NCBI RefSeq assembly: GCF_029909975.1
Contig: NZ_CP094516.1
Location: 620,001-684,000, forward strand
DNA from: Bradyrhizobium sp. ISRA430
Lineage (GTDB): Bacteria; Pseudomonadota; Alphaproteobacteria; Rhizobiales; Xanthobacteraceae
Direction: 5' to 3'
DNA length: 64,000 bases
In this document: positions 44,860 to 53,748 of the stretch, one piece after another
How positions within the stretch are numbered: the stretch's first letter is position 1
Layout of the letters: every line of letters starts with the position of its first letter
Program-made: the position numbers and the translations under genes
Notes under the pieces: model-generated
The model's input: only the letters and a program-made list of their open reading frames with translations
Told to the model about the DNA's origin: nothing
The model's database searches: none

Positions 44860-46377
44860 ATGCTGCTGCCCCTGTCCGACGTGCCGCGCTGGTACGCTGA
44901 ACGCAAACCGCAAGGCACGATCGCCGTCCGCCATGGGCAGGATACGCTGACATGGGACGAACTCGAGCGCGGCGCCAACCGGCGCGCGCGGGCGTTCGCC
45001 GCCAGGGGTGTCAAACCCGGCGATTTCGTCGCGATCGGGCTTCCCAACGGCAATGCGTTTTTCGAGACCAGTTTTGCGGTGTGGAAGTGCGGCGCGACGC
45101 CGACTTCGCTGTCATGGCGGCTGCCGCGCGGCGAGGCGGCGGCGGTGCTGGACATCCTGAAGCCCGCGCTGGTGGTCGGCGGCGAGGCCGACTGGAATGC
45201 GCCGAACCGTCTCCCTGCCGATTTCGTGCCGCAAGGATTCTCCGATGAGCCGTTGACACCGCCGGTGGCGCGCTACTGGAAGGCGATGACCAGTGGCGGC
45301 TCGACCGGCCGGCCGAAGGTGATCCTCGATCATCATCCTGCCGTGACCGACACTGCCGCGCCGCCGCCGCTCGGCATTCCCGTCGGCGCCTCGCTGCTCA
45401 ATCCCGGGCCACTCTACCACAATGCGCCGTTCATCCTGTCGCATTACGCGCTGTTCGCCGGCGGCAAGCTTACCGGCCTCGTCAAGTTCGATGCCGAGGA
45501 GACGCTGCGGCTGATCGAGCGCGAGCGCGTGCAATGGGTCAATTTCGTGCCGACGATGATGCACCGGATTTGGGCGCTGCCGGAGAACGTCCGCAACGCC
45601 TACGACCTATCGAGCTTGCAGATCGTATTCCACATGGCAGCTCCGATGCCACCCTGGCTGAAGGAAAACTGGATCGCCTGGCTCGGCCCGGAGCGGATCT
45701 GGGAGCTCTATGGCGGCACCGAGCGGCAGGGCTCCTGCGTCATCTCGGGTACGGAGTGGCTCACGCACAAGGGCTCGGTCGGCAAGATCGGCGACATGGC
45801 AAAGCTGCGCATCATCGGCGAGGATGGGTACGACGTCGCGCCGGGCGAGACCGGCGAAATCTATTTCCTCAACAATGACGGCACGGACGTCACCTATCAC
45901 TATCTCGGCGCCGAGCCGAAGCGCCGCGCCGATGGCTGGGAGTCGCTCGGCGATATCGGCAGGCTTGATGCGGAGGGTTATCTCTATCTCGGCGACCGGC
46001 TCGCCGACATGGTCCTGCGCGGCGGCGCCAACATCTATCCGGCCGAGGTCGAGGCCGCGGTCTCCGCCTGTCCCGGCGTGCGCTCCTGCGTGGTCGTGGG
46101 ATTGCCCGATCCGGAGTTCGGCCAACGCGTGCATGCGATCATCGAGCCGGAGGCCGATGCAGACGGGCAGGCGATCGCCGACGGCATGGCGGCATTCCTG
46201 AGGGACAGGCTGAGCCGCTACAAGCATCCGGAGAGTTTCGAGATCGTCGGTACCCCGCCGCGCGATGATTCCGGAAAAGTCCGCCGCACGCTGTTGCGCG
46301 ACGAGCGCGCGGCGTGGATGAAGGAAGGACGCGCCTTCCGGATTCTGCCGTCGAAGGCGCCGGCGCACGCCGACTGA
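44860..46377 (+). CDS. AMP-dependent acyl-CoA ligase
   Basis: A 505-residue ANL-superfamily enzyme activating a carboxylic acid to its CoA thioester through an acyl-AMP intermediate. Motifs: phosphate loop TSGGSTGRPK, the A5 motif ELYGGTERQG, the hinge region GDIGRLDAEGYLYLGDR and the C-terminal catalytic Lys in DDSGKVRRTLLRDE. Pocket residues (PGPLYHNAPFILSHYALFAG) do not identify the acid; medium-chain, aromatic or alicyclic acids are all possible. It is followed after 26 bases by the RraA-like gene and then a cupin gene, so one catabolic operon is likely. Confidence 0.9.
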   Translation: MLLPLSDVPRWYAERKPQGTIAVRHGQDTLTWDELERGANRRARAFAARGVKPGDFVAIGLPNGNAFFETSFAVWKCGATPTSLSWRLPRGEAAAVLDILKPALVVGGEADWNAPNRLPADFVPQGFSDEPLTPPVARYWKAMTSGGSTGRPKVILDHHPAVTDTAAPPPLGIPVGASLLNPGPLYHNAPFILSHYALFAGGKLTGLVKFDAEETLRLIERERVQWVNFVPTMMHRIWALPENVRNAYDLSSLQIVFHMAAPMPPWLKENWIAWLGPERIWELYGGTERQGSCVISGTEWLTHKGSVGKIGDMAKLRIIGEDGYDVAPGETGEIYFLNNDGTDVTYHYLGAEPKRRADGWESLGDIGRLDAEGYLYLGDRLADMVLRGGANIYPAEVEAAVSACPGVRSCVVVGLPDPEFGQRVHAIIEPEADADGQAIADGMAAFLRDRLSRYKHPESFEIVGTPPRDDSGKVRRTLLRDERAAWMKEGRAFRILPSKAPAHAD

Positions 46378-46403
46378 GAGAATCACGGAAGGACTGGACT
46401 TTC

Positions 46404-47042
46404 ATGACCATCACCATCGCTGCGAAAAGCGTGCCGAAACCCCCTGCCGACCTGATCGAGGGATTTCGGAACGCGCCGACTTCAGTCATATCAGACAATC
46501 TCGGCCGGCTGCCGGGGGCCGTTGGGCCGAAGCCGTTTCATCGCAGCGGCAAGCTGGTGGGGACGGCCTTCACGGTGCGCACCCGGCCCGGCGACAATCT
46601 CGCCATCCACCGCGCGCTCGAGCTGGTCGGGCCTGGCGATGTCATCGTGGTCGACGGCGGTGGTGACGAGACGCGGGCGCTGGTCGGCGAGATCATGAAG
46701 AACATCGCCGAGTGGCGCAAAGCGGAGGGCTATGTCATCGACGGCGCGATCCGGGATGTCGCGGCCTTCGCCGCCTCCGACTTTCCCTGCTTCGCCCGCG
46801 CGGTGATCCACCGCGGCCCCTACAAGAATGGTCCCGGCGAGATCAACGTGCCGGTCTCGATCGGCGGCTCGGTGGTCTCGCCCGGCGACATCGTCGTTGG
46901 CGACGGGGACGGCGTGGTGTCGTTTCCCGCCGCGATTGCCGCGGGCCTGCTGGATGCGGTGCGCGCCCAGGTCGCGCGCGAGGAGGAGACGCTGAAGGCG
47001 ATCCGCGAGGGCCGCTATCAGGGTTCCTACGGCAAATCCTGA
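46404..47042 (+). CDS. RraA-like/4-hydroxy-4-methyl-2-oxoglutarate aldolase family protein
   Basis: A 212-residue RraA-fold protein. The family site GEIMKNIAEWRKAEGYVIDG followed by AIRDVAAF contains the Arg-Asp pair that binds pyruvate and metal in HMG/CHA aldolases; PTSVISDNLGRLPG is the usual N-terminal block. Members are either RNase E regulators (gammaproteobacterial RraA) or retro-aldolases or oxaloacetate decarboxylases. The catabolic neighbours favour an aldolase here. The ATG at 46404 (MTITIAAKSVPKPP) lies 26 bases after the ligase stop. Confidence 0.85.
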   Translation: MTITIAAKSVPKPPADLIEGFRNAPTSVISDNLGRLPGAVGPKPFHRSGKLVGTAFTVRTRPGDNLAIHRALELVGPGDVIVVDGGGDETRALVGEIMKNIAEWRKAEGYVIDGAIRDVAAFAASDFPCFARAVIHRGPYKNGPGEINVPVSIGGSVVSPGDIVVGDGDGVVSFPAAIAAGLLDAVRAQVAREEETLKAIREGRYQGSYGKS

Positions 47043-47060
47043 TCGAGAGGGGAGGACGGC

Positions 47061-47432
47061 GTGAGCCAGAAGGACGAATTCCACAATCTCGACAATCCAA
47101 GCGACGGCCTGTTTCGTGAGCTCGCGCCGGGCCTGACCACGCGCATCTTCTCCGGCGAGCAGGCGATGCTGTCGGTGGTGACGCTGGCGCCGCATGCGGA
47201 AGGCACGCTGCATCATCACCCGGAAGAGCAATGGGGCGTTCTGCTCGAAGGCTCGGCGATCCGCGTCCAGGGCGGCGAGGAGATTGCCGTGAAGAAGGGT
47301 GACTTCTGGCGTACGCCCGGTAACGTGCCGCACACGATGCGTGCCGGCCCCGACGGCGCCCGCGTGCTGGACATATTTAGTCCGCCGCGGCCGGAATACA
47401 GGAAACCGGGATCCGGCTTCGGGACGACCTAA
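47061..47432 (+). CDS. Cupin domain protein
   Basis: A 123-residue single-domain cupin. Metal-binding motif 1 reads TLHHHPEEQWGVLLEGS (two His, Glu spaced as G(X)5HXH(X)3,4E(X)6G), and motif 2 is the GDFWRTPGNVPHTM region with the final His. Such proteins are small dioxygenases, isomerases or metal-binding sensors. The GTG start at 47061 lies 18 bases after the RraA-like gene behind GAGGGGAGGAC. Probably third gene of the ligase cluster. Confidence 0.85.
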   Translation: MSQKDEFHNLDNPSDGLFRELAPGLTTRIFSGEQAMLSVVTLAPHAEGTLHHHPEEQWGVLLEGSAIRVQGGEEIAVKKGDFWRTPGNVPHTMRAGPDGARVLDIFSPPRPEYRKPGSGFGTT

Positions 47433-47529
47433 AGCGCCAAAATGCAAAAGCCAGGCGCAAGGCGAAGGGGGAGGGGAAACATTACGATCACACGACGCGA
47501 CAACAACATCAGGGCATGAGAGGCCTCTT

Positions 47530-47549
47530 CCCGGGATTGCAATCCCGGG
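47530..47549. terminator. Perfect 20-bp palindrome between convergent genes
   Basis: CCCGGGATTGCAATCCCGGG is its own reverse complement. Placed between the cupin gene and the convergent GYD-domain gene, it could form a hairpin on either strand. Without a U-tract it is a candidate bidirectional terminator only. Confidence 0.5.
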
Positions 47550-47577
47550 TCCAGGTACGCTCGCGCGGGCTTGAGCG

Positions 47578-47871
47578 TCAGAGCATCTTGCCGACGATCT
47601 TTGTCATGTCTGCTGCCGAAAACGCGCGCAGCGTTTCGGTACGGACATTGCCGAGTGCGCTGAGACTAAGGCTGAGCGACATCGCGGCGGCCTCGTCTGG
47701 AGCCTCGAGAACGGTCACAAGGTCATATCGTCCTTGCGTCCAGACGATCTCCTTCACGGTCACCCCGAACGTTTTGGCCATCTCCTTGAAGGCGTCGGCC
47801 CGCTTCGGCGAGTCCTTGACGTTGCGGACCCCCTGATTAGTGAAGTTCCCCAGCACGACATAAGTTACCAT
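47578..47871 (-). CDS. GYD domain protein
   Basis: A 97-residue single-domain protein with a ferredoxin-like dimeric alpha/beta fold. The family signature is in VKEIVWTQGRYDLVTVLEAP (Gly-Arg-Tyr-Asp, the GYD motif) and the N-terminal YVVLGNFTNQGVRNVKDSPK. The ATG at 47871 is chosen because GGGAGG is six bases upstream; an ATG six bases earlier directly abuts that site. Function unknown, often a small cytosolic sensor-like protein. Confidence 0.85.
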   Translation of the reverse strand: MVTYVVLGNFTNQGVRNVKDSPKRADAFKEMAKTFGVTVKEIVWTQGRYDLVTVLEAPDEAAAMSLSLSLSALGNVRTETLRAFSAADMTKIVGKML

Positions 47872-47987
47872 GGTCATCCTCCCTGGTTAGAACCCAGATA
47901 GAATTCTCACTTGAGGAAACCGCGCCGAGCTTGCCACGGCGGCCGAGACAGCGCTACTTGCGCGTTGGGAGCGTCAGCGGATGTGAC

Positions 47988-48344
47988 TTACCGAGACAAC
48001 GGCCGTGCGAAACTGAGCTCATGGCTGTCGGGATCGGTGAGATGGAAGTAGCGCTCACCCCATTCTGCATCGCGGGGCATGGTCGATGGCTGCCACCCGG
48101 CGGCGCGTGCGCGCTCGTAGGTCGCGTCGACATCGGCGACGTAGAAGATGACGCGGCCCCACCAGGACCAGCGCTTGTCGTCCGATTGCGCCGTCAGGTT
48201 GAGATAGCCGGTGCCGGCGCGAAAGCTGGTGAATACCGCGGCTTCGCCGCCATACAGCAGTTCGAACCCCAGTGAACGATAGAAGTGCACGGCGCGCCCC
48301 ATGTCATGCGTGCCGAGCGTGATGGCGCTGATGCTTTCGATCAT
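47988..48344 (-). CDS. VOC family protein (glyoxalase/bleomycin resistance fold)
   Basis: A 118-residue vicinal oxygen chelate protein with two beta-alpha-beta3 modules: ISAITLGTHDMGRAVHFYRS and RVIFYVADVDATYERARAAG, ending HLTDPDSHELSFARPLSR with the metal-coordinating Glu/His region. A metal-dependent lyase, isomerase or antibiotic-binding role is possible. No operon partner. Confidence 0.87.
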   Translation of the reverse strand: MIESISAITLGTHDMGRAVHFYRSLGFELLYGGEAAVFTSFRAGTGYLNLTAQSDDKRWSWWGRVIFYVADVDATYERARAAGWQPSTMPRDAEWGERYFHLTDPDSHELSFARPLSR

Positions 48345-48487
48345 GTGAGCGGCTCCGCGTAAGAGAGATCCGGACGCGATTGTACAGCCGCCTTGTTCAG
48401 GTTGACGATAACCTGGCCCGCCTTGCGGCTAGCGAACCGCATCCTGCTCTGCTATGAGGGGCCGAACCCGCAACTTGCGGGTTCCGC

Positions 48488-48564
<77 letters not shown>

Positions 48565-48690
48565 TTTTCGTCATGGGTCATCGTCCTCGTTTGCCAAGCT
48601 CCCCGGCGCGAAAATTGCTAGAAGCAGGAGGCTTCCTTCCTTGCTCGGCTGACTGACGGTCGGCCGCCTCACTGCCATTCGGAGATGATG

Positions 48691-49830
48691 ATGCCTTTCG
48701 ACTTGATCCTGCGCGGGGGGCGGGTGATCGACCCGTCGCAGAAGCTCGATGCCGTGACGGATGTGGCCTTTGCGGGCGGCAAGGTGGCGGCGGTGGGCAG
48801 CGGGCTGAAGCCGGATCCGGGCACGGAGGTGCGCGACGTCTCGGGCTATATCGTGACGCCGGGGCTGATCGATCTTCACACTCATGTCTATTGGGGCGGC
48901 ACTTCGCTCGGCATCGACGCCGAAGAATTCTGCCGCACCTCGGGCGTCACCACCGCCGTCGATACCGGCAGCGCCGGTCCTGGCAACTTCGCGGGCTTCC
49001 GCAAGCATGTGATCGAGCCGAGCCAGGTTCGCATCCTTGCCTATTTGCACGTCTCACATGCCGGCATCTTCGGCTTCTCGCACCGGGTGATGGTCGGCGA
49101 GAGCGAGGAATTGCGGCTGATGAATCCGATCGATGCGGCCAAGGTGGCGGATGCCAACCGTGACCTCATCGTCGGCATCAAGGTGCGTGTCGGACTGCAT
49201 GCCTCGGGCACCTCGGGGACGATACCGCTCGACATCGCGCTTCAAGTCGCCGACGAGGTCGGCATGCCGCTGATGGCGCATATCGACCATCCGCCGCCGA
49301 GCTACGAGGAGGTACTGGCGCGCCTGCGCCCCGGCGATGTGCTTACCCATGCATTCCGGCCTTTCCCCAACACGCCCGCGACCGCGCAAGGAACGGTGAA
49401 GAGGGCGGTGCTGGACGCGCGCGAGCGCGGCGTGCTGTTCGACATCGGCCACGGCAAGGGCTCGTTCGCATTCAAGACCGCGCGCGCCATGCTCGCAAAC
49501 GGGTTCTATCCGGACACCATCTCCTCCGACATTCATCTGCTCTGCATCGACGGGCCGGCCTTCGATCAGGTGACCACCATGTCGAAGTTTTTGTGCATGG
49601 GCATGCCGCTGTCCGACGTCATCGCCGCCACGACGGTGAACGCCGCGATGGCGCTGCGGCGCCCCGAACTCGGCAGCCTCAAGCCCGGCAGCGTCGGCGA
49701 TGCCACGCTGATCTCGATCAAGGAAGGTCGGTTCGACTACGAGGACGTCGTCGGCGAGCACCTGATCGGCGATCGCAAGATCGCCTCCGAGGGCGTCGTC
49801 ATCGGCGGTCGCTGGTGGTATCCGAATTGA
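48691..49830 (+). CDS. Amidohydrolase/deacetylase family metallohydrolase
   Basis: A 379-residue binuclear-type amidohydrolase. The metal His-X-His is in GLIDLHTHVYWGGTS, the probable carbamylated Lys is in VGIKVRVGLHASG, further ligands are in MAHIDHPPPSYEE and FDIGHGKGSFAF, and the last Asp is in TISSDIHLL. The fold matches the dihydroorotase/D-aminoacylase-like deacetylase group; the substrate is unknown. Three tandem ATGs (48685, 48688, 48691) follow GGAG; 48691 has the best spacing. It converges on an acyl-CoA dehydrogenase gene 13 bases away. Confidence 0.88.
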   Translation: MPFDLILRGGRVIDPSQKLDAVTDVAFAGGKVAAVGSGLKPDPGTEVRDVSGYIVTPGLIDLHTHVYWGGTSLGIDAEEFCRTSGVTTAVDTGSAGPGNFAGFRKHVIEPSQVRILAYLHVSHAGIFGFSHRVMVGESEELRLMNPIDAAKVADANRDLIVGIKVRVGLHASGTSGTIPLDIALQVADEVGMPLMAHIDHPPPSYEEVLARLRPGDVLTHAFRPFPNTPATAQGTVKRAVLDARERGVLFDIGHGKGSFAFKTARAMLANGFYPDTISSDIHLLCIDGPAFDQVTTMSKFLCMGMPLSDVIAATTVNAAMALRRPELGSLKPGSVGDATLISIKEGRFDYEDVVGEHLIGDRKIASEGVVIGGRWWYPN

Positions 49831-49843
49831 GCGGCGTGGAGAG

Positions 49844-50989
49844 CTAGAGCGACCGCGCGATCAGGAGCTTCATGATCTCGTTGGTGCCGCCATAGATCTT
49901 CTGGATGCGGGAATCGATGAAGATGCGCGAGATCGGATATTCCTGCATGTAGCCGTAGCCGCCGAACAACTGGAGGCATTCATCGGCGGTCTGGACCTGC
50001 TTTTCCGAGCACCAGTATTTCGCCATCGAGGCGGTGACGGTGTCGAGGTCCTTGGCGACCAGGCGCTCGATGCACCAGTCGACGAAGACGCGCGCGATCA
50101 TTGCCTCGGTCTTGCGCTCGGCGAGCTTGAAGGCGGTGTTCTGGAAATCCATCAGCGGCTTGCCGAAGGCGGTGCGCTCCTTGGTGTAGTCGGTGGTGAG
50201 CTTGACCGCGCGCTCCATCGAGGCGACGGCGCCGACCGCCAGCGCCAGGCGCTCCTGCGGCAATTGCTGCATCAATTGCACAAAACCCTGACCTTCCTCC
50301 CTGCCGAGCAGGTTTTCCGGCGGCACCACGACATTGTCGAAGAACAATTCGGACGTGTCGGAGGCATGCAGTCCGATCTTGTCGAGGTTGCGCCCGCGCC
50401 GATAGCCTTCGGCGGCCGCGGTCTCGACTACGATCAGCGAAATGCCCTTCGCGCCTGCCTCGCCGGTGCGGGCGACGACGATGACGAGATCGGCGGCCTG
50501 GCCGTTGGTGATGAACGTCTTCTGGCCGTTGATGACGTAGGAATTGCGCTGCTTCTTCGCGGTGGTCTTGACGCTCTGCAGGTCGGAGCCGGTGCCGGGC
50601 TCGGTCATGGCGATGGCGCCGACCATCTCACCGCTGGCCATCTTCGGCAGCCAGCGCGTCTTCTGCTCGTCCGAGCCGTAGTTGAGGATGTAATGGGCGA
50701 CGATGGCGCTGTGCACGGAGACGCCGGTCGTCAGCTCCGGGACCGTGCTTTCGAGGTCTTCCAGCACGGCGGCATCATAGGCGAAGGTCGCACCCAGGCC
50801 GCCATAGGCCTCGGGCACGCTCGCCAGCAGCGCTCCCATCTCGCCGAGACCACGCCAGGCGAAACGGTCCACCATCTTCTGCTCGCGCCATTTCTCGGCA
50901 TGCGGCGCCAGGTCCTTGGCGAGATATTTCCGGAACTGGTCGCGGAAGACGTCGAGCTCTTCGGTCATCCAGGAGGAGCGGTAGGACAT
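49844..50989 (-). CDS. Acyl-CoA dehydrogenase
   Basis: A 381-residue flavoprotein. Motifs: GAIAMTEPGTGSDLQSVKTT, YVINGQKTFITNGQAADLVI, KIGLHASDTSELFFDNVVVP and the C-terminal LFGGYGYMQEYPISRIFIDS and IQKIYGGTNEIMKLLIARSL. The YGGT form with a Glu in LPQERLALAVG corresponds to the isovaleryl/long-chain group, where the base sits in the internal helix. The ATG at 50989 follows CCGAGG. It is divergent from the alpha/beta hydrolase gene (77-base gap). Confidence 0.92.
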   Translation of the reverse strand: MSYRSSWMTEELDVFRDQFRKYLAKDLAPHAEKWREQKMVDRFAWRGLGEMGALLASVPEAYGGLGATFAYDAAVLEDLESTVPELTTGVSVHSAIVAHYILNYGSDEQKTRWLPKMASGEMVGAIAMTEPGTGSDLQSVKTTAKKQRNSYVINGQKTFITNGQAADLVIVVARTGEAGAKGISLIVVETAAAEGYRRGRNLDKIGLHASDTSELFFDNVVVPPENLLGREEGQGFVQLMQQLPQERLALAVGAVASMERAVKLTTDYTKERTAFGKPLMDFQNTAFKLAERKTEAMIARVFVDWCIERLVAKDLDTVTASMAKYWCSEKQVQTADECLQLFGGYGYMQEYPISRIFIDSRIQKIYGGTNEIMKLLIARSL

Positions 50990-51066
50990 TGAAACCTCGG
51001 TTGATGCGGCTGCCGGCTTGGTAAGCCAGCGGATCGCGGCAATTATTGTGTTTTCAGGCTGCGCCG

Positions 51067-51792
51067 GTGAAGCTAACAAGGCGGCCGGATTCGCGTCTGT
51101 TGGGGTATCTGATTTTGGCCACCAAAATCCAAGAGCTCAAGCTCGACATCGAACGCATCGGCTCCGTCTCCGCTATTTTGATGCTGCCGGCCAATGTGCG
51201 CGCCTGTTACGTGCTGGCCCACGGTGCGGGTGCCGATATGCGGCATCCGTTCATGGACAAGGTTGCCGCGGGCCTCGCGGACCGCGGCATCGCGACGCTT
51301 CGCTTCAATTTTCCCTATATGGAGAACAACCAGCGCCGCCCCGACCAGCCGGCGGTCGCGCACGCCACCATCCGCGCGGCAGTCGAGGAGGCGGCGCGGC
51401 TCTGTCCCGGTCTCAAGCTCGTGGCTGGTGGAAAGTCCTTCGGCGGGCGGATGACCTCGCAGGCGCAGGCGAAGGCGGCGCTGCCGGGCGTGAAGGGCCT
51501 CGCCTTCCTCGGCTTTCCCCTCCATGCCGACAAGAAGCCCTCGGCCGATCGCGCGGAGCACCTTGGCAGCGTTGCCATTCCCATGCTGTTTCTCCAAGGC
51601 ACGCGAGACGGGCTCGCCGATCTCAGCTACCTCAAGCCTGTGATCGAGGCGCTGGGCCCGAAGGCCAGGCTGCATGAGGTCGCTGGCGGCGATCACTCCT
51701 TCGCGGTACTGCGAAGGTCCGGCCGCACCAATGAAGAGGCGCTGAAAGAGGTGCTCGATGCGCTTACCGCCTGGATCGACGAGATTGCCTGA
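51067..51792 (+). CDS. Alpha/beta hydrolase (KANL3/Tex30-like group)
   Basis: A roughly 241-residue alpha/beta hydrolase. The oxyanion/His-Gly region is YVLAHGAGADMRHPFMDKVA, the nucleophile Ser is in AGGKSFGGRM, the acid is in LFLQGTRDGLADL and the catalytic His in VAGGDHSFAVLRRS. The substrate is unknown. The start is uncertain: GTG at 51067 is used here, while a TTG at 51115 (LATKIQELKLD) would give a shorter protein and lies inside a perfect inverted repeat. It converges on the reductase-like gene (3-base gap). Confidence 0.82.
   Translation: MKLTRRPDSRLLGYLILATKIQELKLDIERIGSVSAILMLPANVRACYVLAHGAGADMRHPFMDKVAAGLADRGIATLRFNFPYMENNQRRPDQPAVAHATIRAAVEEAARLCPGLKLVAGGKSFGGRMTSQAQAKAALPGVKGLAFLGFPLHADKKPSADRAEHLGSVAIPMLFLQGTRDGLADLSYLKPVIEALGPKARLHEVAGGDHSFAVLRRSGRTNEEALKEVLDALTAWIDEIA
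51111..51129 (+). repeat. Perfect inverted repeat at alternative start of hydrolase gene
   Basis: GATTTTGG (51111-51118) and CCAAAATC (51122-51129) are exact inverses around a three-base centre, overlapping the candidate TTG start at 51115. It may be an RNA hairpin or operator, or an incidental coding pattern if translation starts at 51067. Confidence 0.45.
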
Positions 51793-51795
51793 GGT

Positions 51796-52770
51796 TCAGG
51801 CGGCATAGAGCCCCTTGTCGCGCGCCTTCCGGATTGCCAACGCGGCGATCAGGTCGAGCGTCGGCGTCGACAGGCCCGCGGTGCGGGCGAAAGCGGCGGG
51901 CGCCTTCACCAGCACGTCGATCTCCATGGCGCGGCCGAGCTCGTAATCCTGGAGCAGCGACGGCTTGTGGTTGGGGGCGGGGCCGCTGCGCGTCACGCGC
52001 TTGACCTCGGGAATGTAGTGCTGCGCGATGTCGTTGGCCTCGTTCAGCATGCGCGGAATGACCTCGGCAAAGGCGGGGTCGTCGCGGACGCCGCGCGCGG
52101 TCTGTCCGGTCAGCAGGCACAGCACCGACAGCGACATGTTGGTCAGTAGCTTTGACCAGATCGCCTCGCGGATTTCGGCGACCGGCGGCGACTCCAGCCG
52201 CGCATCGTTGAAGATGCCGCGGAGCTTTGTGATGCGCTCGCAATTGCGGTCATCGCATTCGCCGATCAGCAGGCGGTTGCGGTCCGGCGTGAGGTTCTGC
52301 ACGACTCCCGGCGCGACCACCTCGTTGGAGGAGAAGATCACCCCGCCGATGATCCGCTCTTTCGGGATGCAGGCGCGCAGCCGCCCACCCGGATCGAGGA
52401 AGCTGATGTCCGGCGGCGTCGGATGCCGCGGCGGCAGGCCGATCCCATACCACCAGGGAATGCCGTTCTGCGCGAAGACGATCGCGGTGTCCTCGCCGAG
52501 CAGCGGCTTGAGGCCGGCGATCAGCCCCTGCAGCGCCGTGGCCTTCAGCGTGCTGATCACGACATCCTGCGGACCGAGCTGGGCCGGATCGCCGGAGGCG
52601 TTCACCTTGGCGCCGACCTCGGAATCGCCGACGCGCAGCCTGAGGCCGCCTGCGCGCACCGCTTCGAGATGCGCGGCGCGCATCACGCACGAGACCTCAT
52701 GGCCGGCGCGTGCGAGGCGTACCGCGAGGTGGCTGCCGACGGCGCCCGCGCCGAAGATGCAAATGCGCAT
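51796..52770 (-). CDS. Ketopantoate reductase family protein
   Basis: A 324-residue NAD(P)-dependent reductase of the PanE/ApbA family: MRICIFGAGAVGSHLAVRLA at the N-terminus, ISTLKATALQGL, FAQNGIPWWYGIGLPP, and the catalytic Lys in REAIWSKLLTNMSLSVLCLL. The insert WWYGIGLPPRHPTPPDISFL after the QNG motif is typical of a paralogue subgroup that is probably not the pantothenate enzyme. The ATG at 52770 is used. It is divergent from an enoyl-CoA hydratase gene. Confidence 0.84.
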   Translation of the reverse strand: MRICIFGAGAVGSHLAVRLARAGHEVSCVMRAAHLEAVRAGGLRLRVGDSEVGAKVNASGDPAQLGPQDVVISTLKATALQGLIAGLKPLLGEDTAIVFAQNGIPWWYGIGLPPRHPTPPDISFLDPGGRLRACIPKERIIGGVIFSSNEVVAPGVVQNLTPDRNRLLIGECDDRNCERITKLRGIFNDARLESPPVAEIREAIWSKLLTNMSLSVLCLLTGQTARGVRDDPAFAEVIPRMLNEANDIAQHYIPEVKRVTRSGPAPNHKPSLLQDYELGRAMEIDVLVKAPAAFARTAGLSTPTLDLIAALAIRKARDKGLYAA

Positions 52771-52931
52771 GGTGTGATGTCCCGTCCCTGGATCCCGTGC
52801 CTGCCGCCCGCGGCCAGCATGGCACAACCCGCCATGCGATGGGCGCGACCGCCCCACCACGGAAAGATATGGATCAGGGCGCGCGGCCTCGGCCATAGTG
52901 CGTGGCAAACGAAATGACCGGAGGATCGCCG

Positions 52932-53735
52932 ATGACCGCTAACCCTGTCCTGTGGACCCTCGATGAGCGCGGCGTCGCGACCGTTACGTTGAACCGCTCC
53001 GAGGTCAACAACGCCTATGACGGCGCGCTGATCGCGGGCGTGCTCGCGGCCGTGGACGAGCTGGGCCGGAAGCCCAACTTGCGCGTCGTCGTGCTCCGGG
53101 GCAACGGCAAGCATTTCCAGGCCGGCGCCGACCTCAAATGGATCAACAGCGTGCGGCCGCAATCGCCTGAGGCGAACGAGGCGGCGTCGAGGGCGACGTT
53201 CGAGGCAGTGCAGCGGCTCAACACGCTGCCGGTCCCGACGGTCGCGCTGGTCCAGGGCGGTTGCTTCGGTGGCGGTACCGGCGTCATCGCGGCCTGCGAT
53301 GTCGTGATCGCCGCCGACAACGCGCTGTTCTCGATCACCGAGGTACGCTGGGGCTTGACCGCCGCGATCATCATCCCGCAGCTCTGCGACGCCGTCGGCG
53401 TGCGCCAGGTACGCCGCTATGCGCTCACCGGCGAGCGCTTCGGCGCCGAGGACGCCCGTCGCATCGGTCTCGTCCACGAGGTGGTGCCGCTCGCGGATCT
53501 CGATGCTGCCGGCGCGAAGGTGGTCGAGCAGTTGCTTGCCAACGGACCTGAGGCGATGGCCGAGACCAAGCGGCTGGCGCTGGAGAGCTCGTTCGGCGGG
53601 ATGGCCGTGGACGACGCGGCTTACACGCGGCTCGTCCATTTGCATTCGGTGAAGCGCCAGAGCGCGGAGGCGGCAGAAGGGCTGGCGTCCTTCGCCGAGA
53701 AGCGCGCAGCGAATTGGGGACCGCGCGAGGCGTGA
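52932..53735 (+). CDS. Enoyl-CoA hydratase family protein (AUH-like)
   Basis: A 267-residue crotonase. Oxyanion hole loops are GKHFQAGADLKWINSV and GGCFGGGTGVIAACDVVIAA; the catalytic Glu is in FSITEVRWGLTAAIIIPQLC. The RWGLTAA region fits methylglutaconyl-CoA hydratase-like enzymes of leucine or isoprenoid degradation, but the exact substrate is inferred only from the family. The ATG at 52932 follows GGAGGA at 52920. Nearby acyl-CoA dehydrogenase 49844-50989 has a leucine-type (isovaleryl) character, so a branched-chain acyl-CoA role is possible. Confidence 0.88.
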   Translation: MTANPVLWTLDERGVATVTLNRSEVNNAYDGALIAGVLAAVDELGRKPNLRVVVLRGNGKHFQAGADLKWINSVRPQSPEANEAASRATFEAVQRLNTLPVPTVALVQGGCFGGGTGVIAACDVVIAADNALFSITEVRWGLTAAIIIPQLCDAVGVRQVRRYALTGERFGAEDARRIGLVHEVVPLADLDAAGAKVVEQLLANGPEAMAETKRLALESSFGGMAVDDAAYTRLVHLHSVKRQSAEAAEGLASFAEKRAANWGPREA

Positions 53736-53748
53736 GCGTGCTACCGCG

